Positions 51,882 through 60,982 of a DNA stretch of 64,000 nucleotides are shown here, one piece after another. Source of the stretch: Pusillimonas noertemannii (GTDB lineage: Bacteria; Pseudomonadota; Gammaproteobacteria; Burkholderiales; Burkholderiaceae_B). The position numbers and the translations under genes were made by a program. Numbering within the stretch: the stretch's first letter is position 1; every line of letters starts with the position of its first letter. The stretch covers positions 744,001 through 808,000 of the forward strand of contig NZ_QEKO01000001.1 in the NCBI RefSeq assembly GCF_003096595.1, given 5' to 3'. The notes beneath the pieces are model-generated. The model did no database searches and had not been told where the DNA came from. It was given only the letters and a program-made list of their open reading frames with translations.

Positions 51882-53087
51882 CTACACCAGCCAGCTTGCC
51901 CAGCTGTAGTAGGGCACGAGATCGCCTTCCTTGAATTGCCTGCCGGCCGGAATGCGGGCCAGGCCGTCGGACCAGGGCAGCGAGCTGATCACCCCCGAGC
52001 CCTGGCGGGAAAAGACGCCGAGCCGAGTGTGGCCGTTATCGCCGCGTTGGGCGCGCACGCGAATGAATTCATCCCGTATGTCGTTGAAGGGCGGCTGGCT
52101 GTCCAGCTGGGCGTGTTCGATGGGAGGCAGCCATTGCTCGCGCCCCTGCATGCGGCGCACCAGCGGCGAAACCAGCAGGGCAAACACCGCGAAGGCCGAT
52201 ACAGGGTTGCCGGGCAGGCAGACGATGGGCTTGCCCTGTGCGCGCGCAAGGGCCACCGGCTTGCCGGGCTTCATCCTGACGCGCCACAGGTCGAGCTCGC
52301 CACCGGCCTTTTCGATGGCGGGCTTGACCAGGTCTTTTTCGCCTACCGATACGCCGCCGACGCTGATGATGAGATCGCAATCGGCTATCAGCGTGTTCAG
52401 TGCCTGCTGCAGCGATTCGAAGGTGTCTTTGGCATGCAGCACATGAACCGGGTCGGCGCCCAGCCCCGTCACCAGGGCGGCCAGCATGGGGCCGTTGGAG
52501 TTGTAGATCTGTGCCGCCTGCAAGGGCGTACCCAGTTCGGCCAATTCGTCGCCGGTAGTAAGAATGCCGACTTTCAGCCGGGGATAGACGGGCACCTGGG
52601 CATAGCCCTGGGAGGCGAGCAGGGCGATCTCGGCGGCGCCGATGCGCCTTCCCGCTTCAAGCAGCGTGCTGTCTTTCTGCACGTCTTCGCCGCGCCGGCG
52701 TATGTGCTCGCCCAGCTTGGGCGCTTGATCGATGAGCAGGACGTTGTCGGTTTCAGTGGCGTCTTCTTGTATGACGACCGTATCCGCCCCTTCGGGAATG
52801 AGGCTGCCCGTGAAAATGCGGATGCATTGGCCGGCCTGCAGCGGCTGGGGCTGTTCGCCGGCGTAGCAGCGCTGCTGCACGGGCAGGCCGCGGCCCGGCT
52901 GGTAGTCGGCGAAGCGAATTGCATAGCCGTCCATGGCGCTGTTGTCGGCCGGCGGCATGTCGAGGTGGGCGGTCAGCGACTTGGCCAGGATGCGGCCCTG
53001 TGCCTGGTGCAAGGGGCAGTCTTCGGTTTTTGTGGGGGCGTTTCCGGCCTGGGCAAGCTGGGCCTGGGCGACGTCGAATTCAAGCAT
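51882..53087 (-). CDS. moeA: Molybdopterin molybdenumtransferase
   Basis: A 401-residue enzyme that inserts molybdate into adenylated molybdopterin. Domains: PPADNSAMDGYAIR (48-61), the MoaB-like fold with VGILTTGDEL and ISVGGVSVGEKD, then LPGNPVSAFAVF and a C-terminal beta domain. Last gene of the moaC-D-E-B-moeA run; 74 bases separate it from moaB. Confidence 0.94.
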   Translation of the reverse strand: MLEFDVAQAQLAQAGNAPTKTEDCPLHQAQGRILAKSLTAHLDMPPADNSAMDGYAIRFADYQPGRGLPVQQRCYAGEQPQPLQAGQCIRIFTGSLIPEGADTVVIQEDATETDNVLLIDQAPKLGEHIRRRGEDVQKDSTLLEAGRRIGAAEIALLASQGYAQVPVYPRLKVGILTTGDELAELGTPLQAAQIYNSNGPMLAALVTGLGADPVHVLHAKDTFESLQQALNTLIADCDLIISVGGVSVGEKDLVKPAIEKAGGELDLWRVRMKPGKPVALARAQGKPIVCLPGNPVSAFAVFALLVSPLVRRMQGREQWLPPIEHAQLDSQPPFNDIRDEFIRVRAQRGDNGHTRLGVFSRQGSGVISSLPWSDGLARIPAGRQFKEGDLVPYYSWASWLV

Positions 53088-53161
53088 GTCGTTATCAGCG
53101 GTGTGAAAGTTGATGGCTGCAATGGCGCGGGCAGGCCGATGGCCGGCCCCGCGGCAAGGCC

Positions 53162-53701
53162 TTAAAGGCCCAGCGCTTCGGACGTATTGAGATAATGCGT
53201 GGCGAAGTTGCAGGGCCGATGGGTGCTGTCGAGCTGTTCTTTGATGATGCCTTCCCAGGCCGTCTTGCAGGCGCCGGTGGAGCCGGGCACGCAGAAGACC
53301 AGGGTGTTGTTGGCCACCCCCGCGAAGGCGTCCGACTGCAGGGTGGACGTGCCGATTTCAAGATACGACAGATGGCGGAACAGTTCGCCGAACCCGGCCA
53401 GTGTCATGTCGAGCAGCGGCGTAAGGGCCGCGCCGGTGGATTTCTGGTGGCTGAAGCCCGTGCCGCCGTTGGTGATGACGATCTGGATTTCATCATCGGC
53501 GATCCAGTCGCTGATGATCTTGCGCAGCTCGTACATATTGCCCGCGCAGAGCCCGCGGCGCACGCAGCGGTGCCCGGCGGCGGCGATGGCTTCGGACAGG
53601 TAGTCGCCCGAGGTATCGGTTTCGGGCGTGCGCGAATCGGAGATGGTCAGCACCGCGCAGTTCAGCGAAATGCGGGGGGCGTTGGGATCTGCTTTGCTCA
53701 T
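53162..53701 (-). CDS. moaB: Molybdenum cofactor biosynthesis protein B
   Basis: A 179-residue MogA/MoaB-family protein that adenylates molybdopterin before molybdenum insertion. Signature features are LTISDSRTPETDTSG, IVITNGGTGFSHQKST and FCVPGSTGACKTAWEGI. The start at MSKADPNAP is preferred; the longer frame overlaps moaE needlessly. Confidence 0.93.
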   Translation of the reverse strand: MSKADPNAPRISLNCAVLTISDSRTPETDTSGDYLSEAIAAAGHRCVRRGLCAGNMYELRKIISDWIADDEIQIVITNGGTGFSHQKSTGAALTPLLDMTLAGFGELFRHLSYLEIGTSTLQSDAFAGVANNTLVFCVPGSTGACKTAWEGIIKEQLDSTHRPCNFATHYLNTSEALGL

Positions 53702-53711
53702 GGTCGGCTCT

Positions 53712-54170
53712 TCAGGGTTGGTTCCATTGCTCGGTTTTTTCGGCATCGGCCTCGCGTTGCTGCACCCAAAAACGATCGCCGCCGGCCAGCGTTTCGCGCT
53801 TCCAGAAGGGCGCGCGGGTTTTCAGTGCGTCGATGACGTACTCGCAGGCCAGGAAGGCCTGGCCGCGATGCGCGCTGGCGACTGCAACGAACACGATCTG
53901 ATCTTTGAGGTGCAGTTCGCCATAGCGATGCACGGCCAGAACTTCGGCGACGTCCCAGCGCGACAGCGCGGTATCGCAGATTTCAGTGATCTCGCGTTCG
54001 CACATGCCGGGGTAGTGCTCGAGGAACAGGCTTTGCGTGGCCTGGTCGGGCGCGTAGTCGCGCACGTAGCCGGTGAAGGTGACCAGCGCACCGGCCTTGC
54101 CCGCCGTGCGCTCGCGCAGTTGCGCCACCAGGGCTGCGGAGTCGAAGTCGTGTTGCTGGACAATGACCAT
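53712..54170 (-). CDS. moaE: Molybdopterin synthase catalytic subunit
   Basis: A 152-residue large subunit of molybdopterin synthase. It has GALVTFTGYVRDY, LEHYPGM, VAVASAHRGQAFLACEYVIDALK and the lysine motif PFWKRE. The stop region of moaD (GGAGGCTAG) supplies the ribosome site, so the two subunits are translated together. Confidence 0.94.
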   Translation of the reverse strand: MVIVQQHDFDSAALVAQLRERTAGKAGALVTFTGYVRDYAPDQATQSLFLEHYPGMCEREITEICDTALSRWDVAEVLAVHRYGELHLKDQIVFVAVASAHRGQAFLACEYVIDALKTRAPFWKRETLAGGDRFWVQQREADAEKTEQWNQP

Positions 54171-54172
54171 GG

Positions 54173-54424
54173 CTAGCCTCCGGTCACGGGCTCGAACACG
54201 GCGACTTCGTCGCCTGGCTGAATGACGCTGTCGGGCCGCACATGGAACTGGTTGACGGCCAGCTTCAGCCGCCGGGTGGGCGCCAGCTGGGGATAGCGCT
54301 GTTCGAGCTGCGCCAGCCAGTCGGCCCCGCTGATCGGCCCTTGAAGCGGCCAGGATTCCTGGCGCACCTGGGTCAGTTCGGCGACCTGGGCAAAATACAG
54401 AACATTAATCGCTGTGCCACTCAC
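54173..54424 (-). CDS. moaD: Molybdopterin synthase sulfur carrier subunit
   Basis: An 83-residue ubiquitin-like protein ending in the diglycine VTGG, which is thiocarboxylated and gives sulfur to precursor Z. The start is GTG at 54424: the sequence GGAGGT lies seven bases before it, inside moaC. An ATG at 54472 would add 16 residues and has no ribosome site. It overlaps the end of moaC by 20 bases. Confidence 0.9.
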   Translation of the reverse strand: MSGTAINVLYFAQVAELTQVRQESWPLQGPISGADWLAQLEQRYPQLAPTRRLKLAVNQFHVRPDSVIQPGDEVAVFEPVTGG

Positions 54425-54902
54425 CGCTTTTACCTCCGGACTTGTGTTTGAGCCGCACGTCTTCGATGACAATCCCTTTGTCGGCCGCCTTGCACATGTC
54501 GTAGATGGTAAGCGCGGCCACGCTGCAGGCGGTCATGGCTTCCATCTCGACCCCGGTCTTGTAGTCGGTGCGGCAGGTGGCGCGCACCGTGATCGCGTGG
54601 TGCTCGTCTTCGGGGAAGAACTCGATGCCGGCGAAGCTGAGCGGCAGGCTGTGGCACAGGGGGATGAGCTCGGCGCATCGCTTGGCCGCCAGCACACCGG
54701 CCACGCGCGCCGTGTTAAGGACTTCGCCCTTGCTGTTTTCTTGCGCGGTAAGCAGGCGATAGGCCTGGGCGCTCATGCGGACGCGGCATTGCGCCGTGGC
54801 GCTGCGCTGGGTGGGAAGCTTGCTGCTGACGTCGACCATGCGGATCTGGCCGGCATCGTCGAGGTGGCTGAGCGCGGGCTCGGCCGACGGGGTGTGGCTC
54901 AT
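54405..54902 (-). CDS. moaC: Cyclic pyranopterin monophosphate synthase
   Basis: A 165-residue enzyme that converts 3',8-cyclo-GTP to cyclic pyranopterin monophosphate. Signatures: AGVLAAKRCAELIPLCHSLPL, TGVEMEAMTACSVAALTIYDMCK and the C-terminal LKHKSGGKS. First gene of the moaC-D-E-B-moeA operon. A palindrome lies just upstream. Confidence 0.94.
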   Translation of the reverse strand: MSHTPSAEPALSHLDDAGQIRMVDVSSKLPTQRSATAQCRVRMSAQAYRLLTAQENSKGEVLNTARVAGVLAAKRCAELIPLCHSLPLSFAGIEFFPEDEHHAITVRATCRTDYKTGVEMEAMTACSVAALTIYDMCKAADKGIVIEDVRLKHKSGGKSGEWHSD

Positions 54903-54914
54903 GTCGAAAAATGG

Positions 54915-54933
54915 ATAAGGATCAGGTCCTTAT
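54915..54933 (-). promoter_or_regulatory. 19-bp palindrome at the moaC promoter
   Basis: ATAAGGA-TCAGG-TCCTTAT is a perfect 7-base inverted repeat with a 5-base centre, 13 bases before the moaC start. On the minus strand it overlaps TATAAG, a possible -10 element, so it may be an operator or a 5' leader hairpin. Confidence 0.45.
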
Positions 54934-55053
54934 ACTATACGCGATACCCGCAAGAACAGCTTTGCCGATGGGTTCGAAGCAGCGCCGGCACGCCGTGCAG
55001 GCATGCCCGCGAGCTTGTGCACTCGAGCCAGCGAACGGCGTGTCGCCAGTCGC

Positions 55054-55446
55054 CTACGAGCTGAACGCACGCCGCACATCGGCGTAGGCGATGTGCTTGT
55101 CGTGATGGAAGCCGTCGAGCAGGGCGACTTTTCGCGGGGTGAAGAGGGTGCTGCGGCTGGCGACCAGCCTTTGGCCTTCGGTCAGCCCGCGTTCGAACAG
55201 GGGTTCGAATTCAAGCGCGCTCATGCCGCTTTCGGCGGCGAAACGGCTGATGTGGGTCTTGGCAGTTTCGCGGTGCTGGGCCAGGTCGTGGGGCAGGGCC
55301 TGGAACACCGCTGCGGCGCCGTTCGCGGCCCCGCATATCACCACCCACTGATCCAGCGAGGTATGGCCGTGCAGGTCGGCGCAGGCATAGGCGCTGCCGA
55401 AAAAGCTCATGGACAGCAGGGCGGCGGACATTTTGGGCAGTATCAT
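55054..55446 (-). CDS. Hypothetical exported protein
   Basis: A 130-residue protein with a probable signal peptide (MSAALLSMSFFGSAYACA). The mature part is acidic to neutral with helix-like segments (LDQWVVICGAANGAAAVFQALPHDLAQHRE and FAAESGMSALEFEPLFERG, quoted here in parts). I do not recognise the family. A competing plus-strand frame here has no plausible product. Cysteines at the start of the mature protein may form a disulfide. It stands alone between the moa operon and the peroxiredoxin. Confidence 0.55.
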   Translation of the reverse strand: MILPKMSAALLSMSFFGSAYACADLHGHTSLDQWVVICGAANGAAAVFQALPHDLAQHRETAKTHISRFAAESGMSALEFEPLFERGLTEGQRLVASRSTLFTPRKVALLDGFHHDKHIAYADVRRAFSS

Positions 55447-55727
55447 GCAAGGCCCCTACTCTGTGTGTTCGTGACGCGCCGGGAACGCGAGGAAATCCAT
55501 TGTGCCCAACTTTCATTACCAGGACATGAAAGCGGCGTATGCATATGTGTCTGTTCGCGATGTTTTGTGTCCTGCGGGCATCAGGCGGATTTTCATCATT
55601 GGGCTCAGGGTTTTCCCGCTCGTGGGGGCCTGGAACATGCTACAACCGATACTGTACGCGCCGGCGCGGTCGTAGCTTTGCACCGCGGCCGGCGCGATGC
55701 CACCCATCCAATCCACAGGAGAAACAC
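55447..55727. other. Intergenic region before the peroxiredoxin gene
   Basis: I see no gene here. The last 20 bases hold the ribosome site CAGGAGAAACAC of the peroxiredoxin gene. An in-frame extension of that gene crosses the region but is rich in arginine and cysteine, unlike a protein. Confidence 0.4.
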
Positions 55728-56231
55728 ATGACCATCAAAGAAGGCGATCGCATTCCCGAGGGCACGCTGGCCGAGTACGTGCAGGTCGAGACCGATGCTT
55801 GCGGCCTGGGGCCGAACCCGTTCAAGGTGGGCGAGCAGGCCAAGGGCAAGACAGTGGCCCTGTTTGCGGTGCCCGGCGCGTTTACGCCCACCTGCTCCGA
55901 AAAACACCTGCCCGGCTATCTCGAGGCGGCCGACCAGCTCAAGGCCAAGGGCGTGGACGAGATCTGGTGCGTGGCGGTCAATGACCCCTTCGTCATGGGT
56001 GCTTGGGGCAAGAGCCTGGGCGTCGACGGCCGCGTCCGCATGCTGGGCGACGGCAGCGGCACCTGGACCAAGAGCCTGGGCCTCGAGCTAGACCTGGTCG
56101 ACAAGGGCCTGGGGGTGCGTTCGCAGCGCTATTCGGCCTTGCTGCGCGACGGCGTGGTCGAAAAGCTCAACCTCGAACAAGGCCCCGGCCTGAACGTAAG
56201 CGATGCCCAGACGCTGCTCAAGCAGCTCTGA
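55728..56231 (+). CDS. Prx5-type peroxiredoxin
   Basis: A 167-residue thiol peroxidase. The peroxidatic cysteine is Cys56 in PGAFTPTCSEKHLP, the signature of the Prx5/AhpE-like group. Other cysteines (Cys25, Cys81) could act as resolving residues, or it may use glutathione or glutaredoxin. Ribosome site AGGAGAAACAC decides the start. Single gene. Confidence 0.92.
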   Translation: MTIKEGDRIPEGTLAEYVQVETDACGLGPNPFKVGEQAKGKTVALFAVPGAFTPTCSEKHLPGYLEAADQLKAKGVDEIWCVAVNDPFVMGAWGKSLGVDGRVRMLGDGSGTWTKSLGLELDLVDKGLGVRSQRYSALLRDGVVEKLNLEQGPGLNVSDAQTLLKQL

Positions 56232-56396
56232 TCCGGGCCTGGCCGCTTGGCGCTGATGCCCCCGGCCACGCCTGCCGGCATGGCGGGTGCCGCAGCGATG
56301 CGGCCAACCCCCTTCGCGCCATGGCTTGGCCGCGCGGGGGCCTGATTCCCACGATTTGATCTACCGCCCGGCGCTGCCGGCCGGCAGTGCTTATTC

Positions 56397-57680
56397 ATGC
56401 TGAAGAACGTCGCGTCCTTTTTCTCGCTTTACCTCGCCACGCTGCTGATGTTGGTGGGCACAGGCCTGTTCAACACCTTCCTCAGCCTGTGGCTGACCGC
56501 GGCTTCGGTGTCCGAAATATGGGTGGGCGCCCAGATGGCCGCGTATTATTTCGGCCTGGTGGCCGGCGCGCGGGTGGGCCACAAACTGATCATCAAGTTC
56601 GGCCACATACGCGCCTACTCGGCCGGCGCCGCCATCGTCACGGCGGCGTTGCTGACCATGGCCCTGGCTGACAATCTCTGGCTGTGGCTGGCGCTGCGCC
56701 TGCTGGTGGGCCTGGCCATGGTCACCCAGTTCATGGTGGTGGAAAGCTGGCTGAACGAGCAGGCCGAAAACAAGATTCGCGGCAGCATTTTCGCGCTGTA
56801 CATGGTGTTTTCCGGCTTGGGCATGGTGCTGGGCCAATTTGCCCTGGTCATGTTCCCCGAGCTGGATTTCAAGCCCATTATCTTTGCGGCCATGTGCTCG
56901 GTGCTGTGCCTGGTGCCCATTGCGCTGACGGGACGCCTGCACCCCGCCATGCAGGTGCCCGTGCCCATCAAGCCCCGCTACTACTTTTCGCTGGTGCCCA
57001 TGTCGCTGGCCACGGTCTTCATCACCGGCCTGCTTACAGGGGCGTTCTATGGTCTGGGCCCCGTCTTCGCGGTAAGGCAGGGGCTCAGCTATGACCAGGC
57101 CGCCATCTTCGTGGCGGCGGGCGTCGCGGCCGGGCTGGTGGCCCAGGGGCCCATGGGCTGGCTGGCCGACAGGCTCAATCGCGCCGGCCTCATCCGCGTC
57201 ACTTCATTGCTGCTGTTGCTGGTGGGTGTGCCACTGTGGGGCTGGGTGCAGTTGCCTTACTGGGCATTGCTGGTGATCTCCTGTGCCTTCGGCATATTGC
57301 AGTTTCCCCTTTATCCCGTTGGCGTGGCCTTTGCCAATGACAATATAGAACCCGAACGCCGCGTCGGCCTCAGCGCCATCGTGCTCATGATCTACGGCCT
57401 GGGAGCCTGTCTGGGGCCTTTGATAGCGGGCGCCTTGATGCGCGGAATCGGCACGCAGACCTTCTTCATGTTCGTGTCGGCCTGCGCCGCCGTGCTGGTG
57501 CTGTATGTCAGGCCGCAGCGGGTAAGCGGCGATCACCTCAGTGCCGATGCTCCGACCCAGTTCGTGCCCATGTCCGAAGTGCAGGCCACGCCCGTGGTGG
57601 CCGCACTCGATCCGCGGGTCGACGTCGAAAGCGACGTCTCGGCCGAGCCTGTGCCCGAAGAGGCGGCGGCCGCGACCTGA
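56397..57680 (+). CDS. MFS transporter, YcaD-like
   Basis: A 427-residue major facilitator with twelve hydrophobic segments and an unusually long charged tail of about 45 residues (SADAPTQFVPMSEVQ and following). FFSLYLATLLMLVGTGLFNTFL at the start and VVESWLNEQAENKIRG in the central loop are typical of the YcaD group, for which the substrate is unknown. Single gene. Confidence 0.85.
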   Translation: MLKNVASFFSLYLATLLMLVGTGLFNTFLSLWLTAASVSEIWVGAQMAAYYFGLVAGARVGHKLIIKFGHIRAYSAGAAIVTAALLTMALADNLWLWLALRLLVGLAMVTQFMVVESWLNEQAENKIRGSIFALYMVFSGLGMVLGQFALVMFPELDFKPIIFAAMCSVLCLVPIALTGRLHPAMQVPVPIKPRYYFSLVPMSLATVFITGLLTGAFYGLGPVFAVRQGLSYDQAAIFVAAGVAAGLVAQGPMGWLADRLNRAGLIRVTSLLLLLVGVPLWGWVQLPYWALLVISCAFGILQFPLYPVGVAFANDNIEPERRVGLSAIVLMIYGLGACLGPLIAGALMRGIGTQTFFMFVSACAAVLVLYVRPQRVSGDHLSADAPTQFVPMSEVQATPVVAALDPRVDVESDVSAEPVPEEAAAAT

Positions 57681-57763
57681 TTTCTTGGCCGTGGGTCGGC
57701 CGGGCCGGCTGCCGGGCAGATCGGCGGCCAGGGCCAGGCGGCGGGCCTTGCTGCCCGTCGCTC

Positions 57764-58660
57764 TCAGCGCGGCATCAGCAGCCCTATGGCGACGACGGCC
57801 AGGACCAATCCCGCAAGCTTGTTGGGCGGCAGCCCTTCCTTGAACACCCAGGCGCCCACCAGGGCCCCCAGGCCGATGACGCCGATGTTCATCGAGGCGA
57901 AGACCAGGGTGGGATTGTCGGGATACTGCTGGTGGGCGCGCAGGTAGAAATAGATGTTGCTGAAGTTCAGCGCGCCCAGCAGCACGCCTGCCGCCACACT
58001 GCGCGCCCGCCATCGGGCGCGGCGGCTGGCTAGCCATGCCCCCATGGCCAGCCCGGCCAGCACGAAGGCGGCAAGCAGGCTGCTGGCGAAGTCCACGGCG
58101 CTTCGCGCCATTTGCTTGAACAGGATGTCGATTGCGCCATAGCCCGCCCACACGCAAAGCAGCACAGTCAGCGTCCCGGCCCTGCCGCCGGATGGAATGT
58201 CGCCAGGCCGGGCAGCCGGGCCCGCGCTGTCCTGTGCCGCGATGTCCATGCGGCCGGGCTGCCAGAGCAGGCAGACCAGCGCTGCAAGGGCCACGGCCAT
58301 GCCCGCCAGCTTTGCAGGCGATGCGGTTTCGCCGAACAGCAGAAAAGCCGCCGCCAGGGGGATCAGAAGCGAAAGCCGCTGGGCCGCATCGCTGACCACG
58401 ATGCCGGCATGGCGCACCGCGCCCGCCATGGCCAGGAAGATGCCGGGAAGCAGAATGCCAAGCAGGATCAGCACCCACCACGGCGTGCCCGGGGCAAGCA
58501 GCTGCTCTGGATGGGGGCGCAACAGCGCCAGGCACAGCAGGGCCGCCACGGGGTAATTGACGGCGATGGCCTGGTCCACCCGGATGTCCTGCCGGCGTGC
58601 GACCTTCAGCAGGATGGAGACGGCGACGCTGGATGCGACGCTCGCCACTAGGCTGAGCAT
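57764..58660 (-). CDS. DMT-superfamily (EamA-like) permease
   Basis: A 298-residue inner-membrane protein with ten hydrophobic helices in two repeats, the EamA pattern. The second repeat ends in FKEGLPPNKLAGLVLAVVAIGLLM. Family members export amino acids or other metabolites. It sits 37 bases upstream of bioB's 3' end on the same strand, i.e. bioB precedes it, so the two may be co-transcribed. Confidence 0.82.
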   Translation of the reverse strand: MLSLVASVASSVAVSILLKVARRQDIRVDQAIAVNYPVAALLCLALLRPHPEQLLAPGTPWWVLILLGILLPGIFLAMAGAVRHAGIVVSDAAQRLSLLIPLAAAFLLFGETASPAKLAGMAVALAALVCLLWQPGRMDIAAQDSAGPAARPGDIPSGGRAGTLTVLLCVWAGYGAIDILFKQMARSAVDFASSLLAAFVLAGLAMGAWLASRRARWRARSVAAGVLLGALNFSNIYFYLRAHQQYPDNPTLVFASMNIGVIGLGALVGAWVFKEGLPPNKLAGLVLAVVAIGLLMPR

Positions 58661-58697
58661 GAGAGGCTGCCGGGCGGTTTGGTTTCGGCCTGCCGGA

Positions 58698-59723
58698 TCA
58701 GGCCTGGTTCAATGCCTGGTGTGCCGTGTCGTGGCCGTGGTGGCCGGCTTCGCGCAGGCCCAGGCGCTCGAACAGGGCACGGTCCTGCATGTATTGCGGG
58801 TTGCCGGTGGTAAGCAGTTTTTCGCCGTAGAAGATGGAGTTTGCGCCTGCGGCAAAGCACAGGGCCTGCATGGTCTCGTCCATGGCTTCGCGCCCGGCCG
58901 AGAGCCGTACCACGGCCTTGGGCATGGTGATGCGGGCCACCGCGATGGTGCGGATGAACTCGAAGGGGTCGAGGTCGGGCGTGCCGTGCAGGGGCGTGCC
59001 CTCGACCTTGACGAGGTTGTTGACGGGCACCGAATCGGGATAGGGGTTCATATTGGCCAGTTGGGCAACCAGGCCCGCGCGCTCGCGGCGCGATTCGCCC
59101 AGCCCGACGATGCCGCCGCAACATACGTTGATGCCCGCGCCGCGCACTCGCTCGAGCGTGTCGAGGCGGTCTTGGTAAGTGCGCGTGGTGATGATCTGCC
59201 CATAGAACTCGGGCGATGTATCGAGGTTGTGGTTGTAGTAATCAAGCCCGGCGTCGCGCAGTTGCTCGGCCTGGCCCTCTTTGAGCATGCCCAGGGTAAC
59301 GCAGGTTTCCAGGCCCAGGGCCTTCACGGCCGACACCATTTCGGCCACGGCGTCGATCTGGTGCGGCTTGGGCGAGCGCCACGCCGCGCCCATGCAGAAC
59401 CGTTGCGCGCCGCCGGCCTTGGCCTGGCGCGCGGCTTCAAGCACTTCGTCGAGCGGCATCAGCTTTTCGCGCTCTACCTCTGTTTCGTAGCGCGCCGATT
59501 GGGGGCAGTATGAACAGTCTTCCGGGCAGCCGCCCGTCTTGATCGACAGCAGGCTGGAAAGCTGGACGGTGTTGGGCTCGTGGTGTTCACGATGCACCGT
59601 CTGGGCACGGAAAAGAAGGTCGAGGAAAGGAAGCTCGTAGAGTTCGGCGATCTGTGAGATCGTCCAGCGTGGCGGGACCGCTTCTTGTTTGCGGCGAACT
59701 TCAAGCGTGGTGATGGTGGTCAT
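58698..59723 (-). CDS. bioB: Biotin synthase
   Basis: A 341-residue radical SAM enzyme that inserts sulfur into dethiobiotin. The SAM cluster is Cys66, Cys70 and Cys73 ([13 protein letters not shown]), preceded by [19 protein letters not shown] and [12 protein letters not shown] are also conserved. An ATG at 59723 is used; a TTG nine bases upstream is possible. No other biotin gene is in the window. Confidence 0.95.
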   Translation of the reverse strand: MTTITTLEVRRKQEAVPPRWTISQIAELYELPFLDLLFRAQTVHREHHEPNTVQLSSLLSIKTGGCPEDCSYCPQSARYETEVEREKLMPLDEVLEAARQAKAGGAQRFCMGAAWRSPKPHQIDAVAEMVSAVKALGLETCVTLGMLKEGQAEQLRDAGLDYYNHNLDTSPEFYGQIITTRTYQDRLDTLERVRGAGINVCCGGIVGLGESRRERAGLVAQLANMNPYPDSVPVNNLVKVEGTPLHGTPDLDPFEFIRTIAVARITMPKAVVRLSAGREAMDETMQALCFAAGANSIFYGEKLLTTGNPQYMQDRALFERLGLREAGHHGHDTAHQALNQA

Positions 59724-60031
59724 GGGCGGCAATGATAATGATGAGGACGATATCCGGCTATGGTAGGCATGCCGGCGCCATTGGGCAAATGGTGAAATGA
59801 GCCAATGGCCAGTAAGTAAAGCTCAAAATCGCTCAACGTCTTTCAATCTCAACGCAAACGGCCGGTTTTCGCTGCCGAACCAAAGCGCCCGCAGCGCGGC
59901 GTGAAAGAGTTTCAAAATGTATCTTTGGGCGGTGAAAGGGAGCCGGCGAGCCCCGGACTCGGCGCAAGCCGTTTAAGGGCAGGGTGTTTGGCAAGACCGC
60001 GAGCCTGGGCCGCGCCCGGCGTTTGCAGGGC
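59724..60031. other. Intergenic region upstream of bioB
   Basis: No gene. Just before bioB is GGCAATGATAATGATGAGG (59728-59746), which matches the Fur consensus moderately (13 of 19). Further away lies an 8-base inverted repeat, GCCATTGG (59777-59784) and CCAATGGC (59802-59809), with a 17-base spacer, a possible operator. The rest, up to the LysR gene, looks featureless. Confidence 0.45.
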
Positions 60032-60982
60032 TCATTCAGCCGATTGCGCTGGCTCCGAGGGGGCAGGCCTGCTCGCAGCTTCCACGCCATGCCACGAGCC
60101 CCGCGCAATAGCCTCGGCCACGGTGGCATGCACCAGGCGGCGTCCTTCGTGCACCGCCTGAGAATGCGAGCGCGCCAGGCTTTCGAATAGCGACCACGTC
60201 AGATACAGCCCGCGTAACGGGCTCCAGCTGACGTTGGAAAGACCGTGCTCGTACAAGGCGCAGGCGGGCACGATGGTCAGGCCCAGCCCCTCGCGGGCCA
60301 GGTCCAGGCACAGCCCCAGGGTGTCGGTTTCCACCGCGATGCTGAAATCCATGCCCTTGCGCTTGAGCATGTGCTCGATTTGCGAGGTGATGGCGTTGGG
60401 GCGTCCCGGCAGGATCAGCTTGGCGCCGTCGAGGCGCGATATGGGCGTTGCTTCGTGGGGCTTGAGGTGGTCGGCCTGGCTGCCCAACACGATCAGCGGC
60501 TCACGAACCAGCGGGGTCTGGGCGTAGCCTGTGGGCGGTGCGGGGTCGAAGGGGATGATGCACAGGTCGAGCAGGCCCGCCAAGAGATGGTCTCGCAGCA
60601 TATTGCTGACCCCTTCATGGACACGCAGCTTGATTTCGGGGTGCTGGGTCACCAGCCTGCCGGCGAAGGGCGAGGTAAAGATTTTTTGCCACGAGGCGGG
60701 TACGCCTATGGACAACTGACCGGAGGCCATTTCGCCCACCTGGTCCTTCAGCATGGAAAACTGCCGCAGCAGCGGGCGGGCGCGGTCGGCCAGCAATTTG
60801 CCCGCTTCAGTCAGGCTGACCCCGCCCTGGGTGCGCACGAACAGGGTCGTGCCCATCATTTTTTCCAGCGTGGCAATGTGCCGGGAAAGCGTGGGCTGGG
60901 AAAGGTTGAGATCCAGCGCGGCTTTGTTGATGCTTCCCAGCTCGGCGACCCGCAGCATGTATTCGAGCAGACGTGTGTGCAT
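60032..60982 (-). CDS. LysR-family regulator of the acyl-CoA aromatic cluster
   Basis: A 316-residue LysR protein: helix-turn-helix at about 5-62 (MLRVAELGSINKAALDLNLSQPTLSRHI, given in two overlapping parts of less than twenty each in the family alignment) and an effector domain after 90. Its N-terminus is of the GbpR/CysB-like type. Divergent from the flavin monooxygenase 207 bases away, hence probably its activator. Confidence 0.82.
   Translation of the reverse strand: MHTRLLEYMLRVAELGSINKAALDLNLSQPTLSRHIATLEKMMGTTLFVRTQGGVSLTEAGKLLADRARPLLRQFSMLKDQVGEMASGQLSIGVPASWQKIFTSPFAGRLVTQHPEIKLRVHEGVSNMLRDHLLAGLLDLCIIPFDPAPPTGYAQTPLVREPLIVLGSQADHLKPHEATPISRLDGAKLILPGRPNAITSQIEHMLKRKGMDFSIAVETDTLGLCLDLAREGLGLTIVPACALYEHGLSNVSWSPLRGLYLTWSLFESLARSHSQAVHEGRRLVHATVAEAIARGSWHGVEAASRPAPSEPAQSAE

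Noticed and set aside
55003-55731. Plus-strand frame running into the peroxiredoxin gene
   Set aside because: No ribosome site or family match; the minus-strand exported protein and the peroxiredoxin start at 55728 explain the region better.
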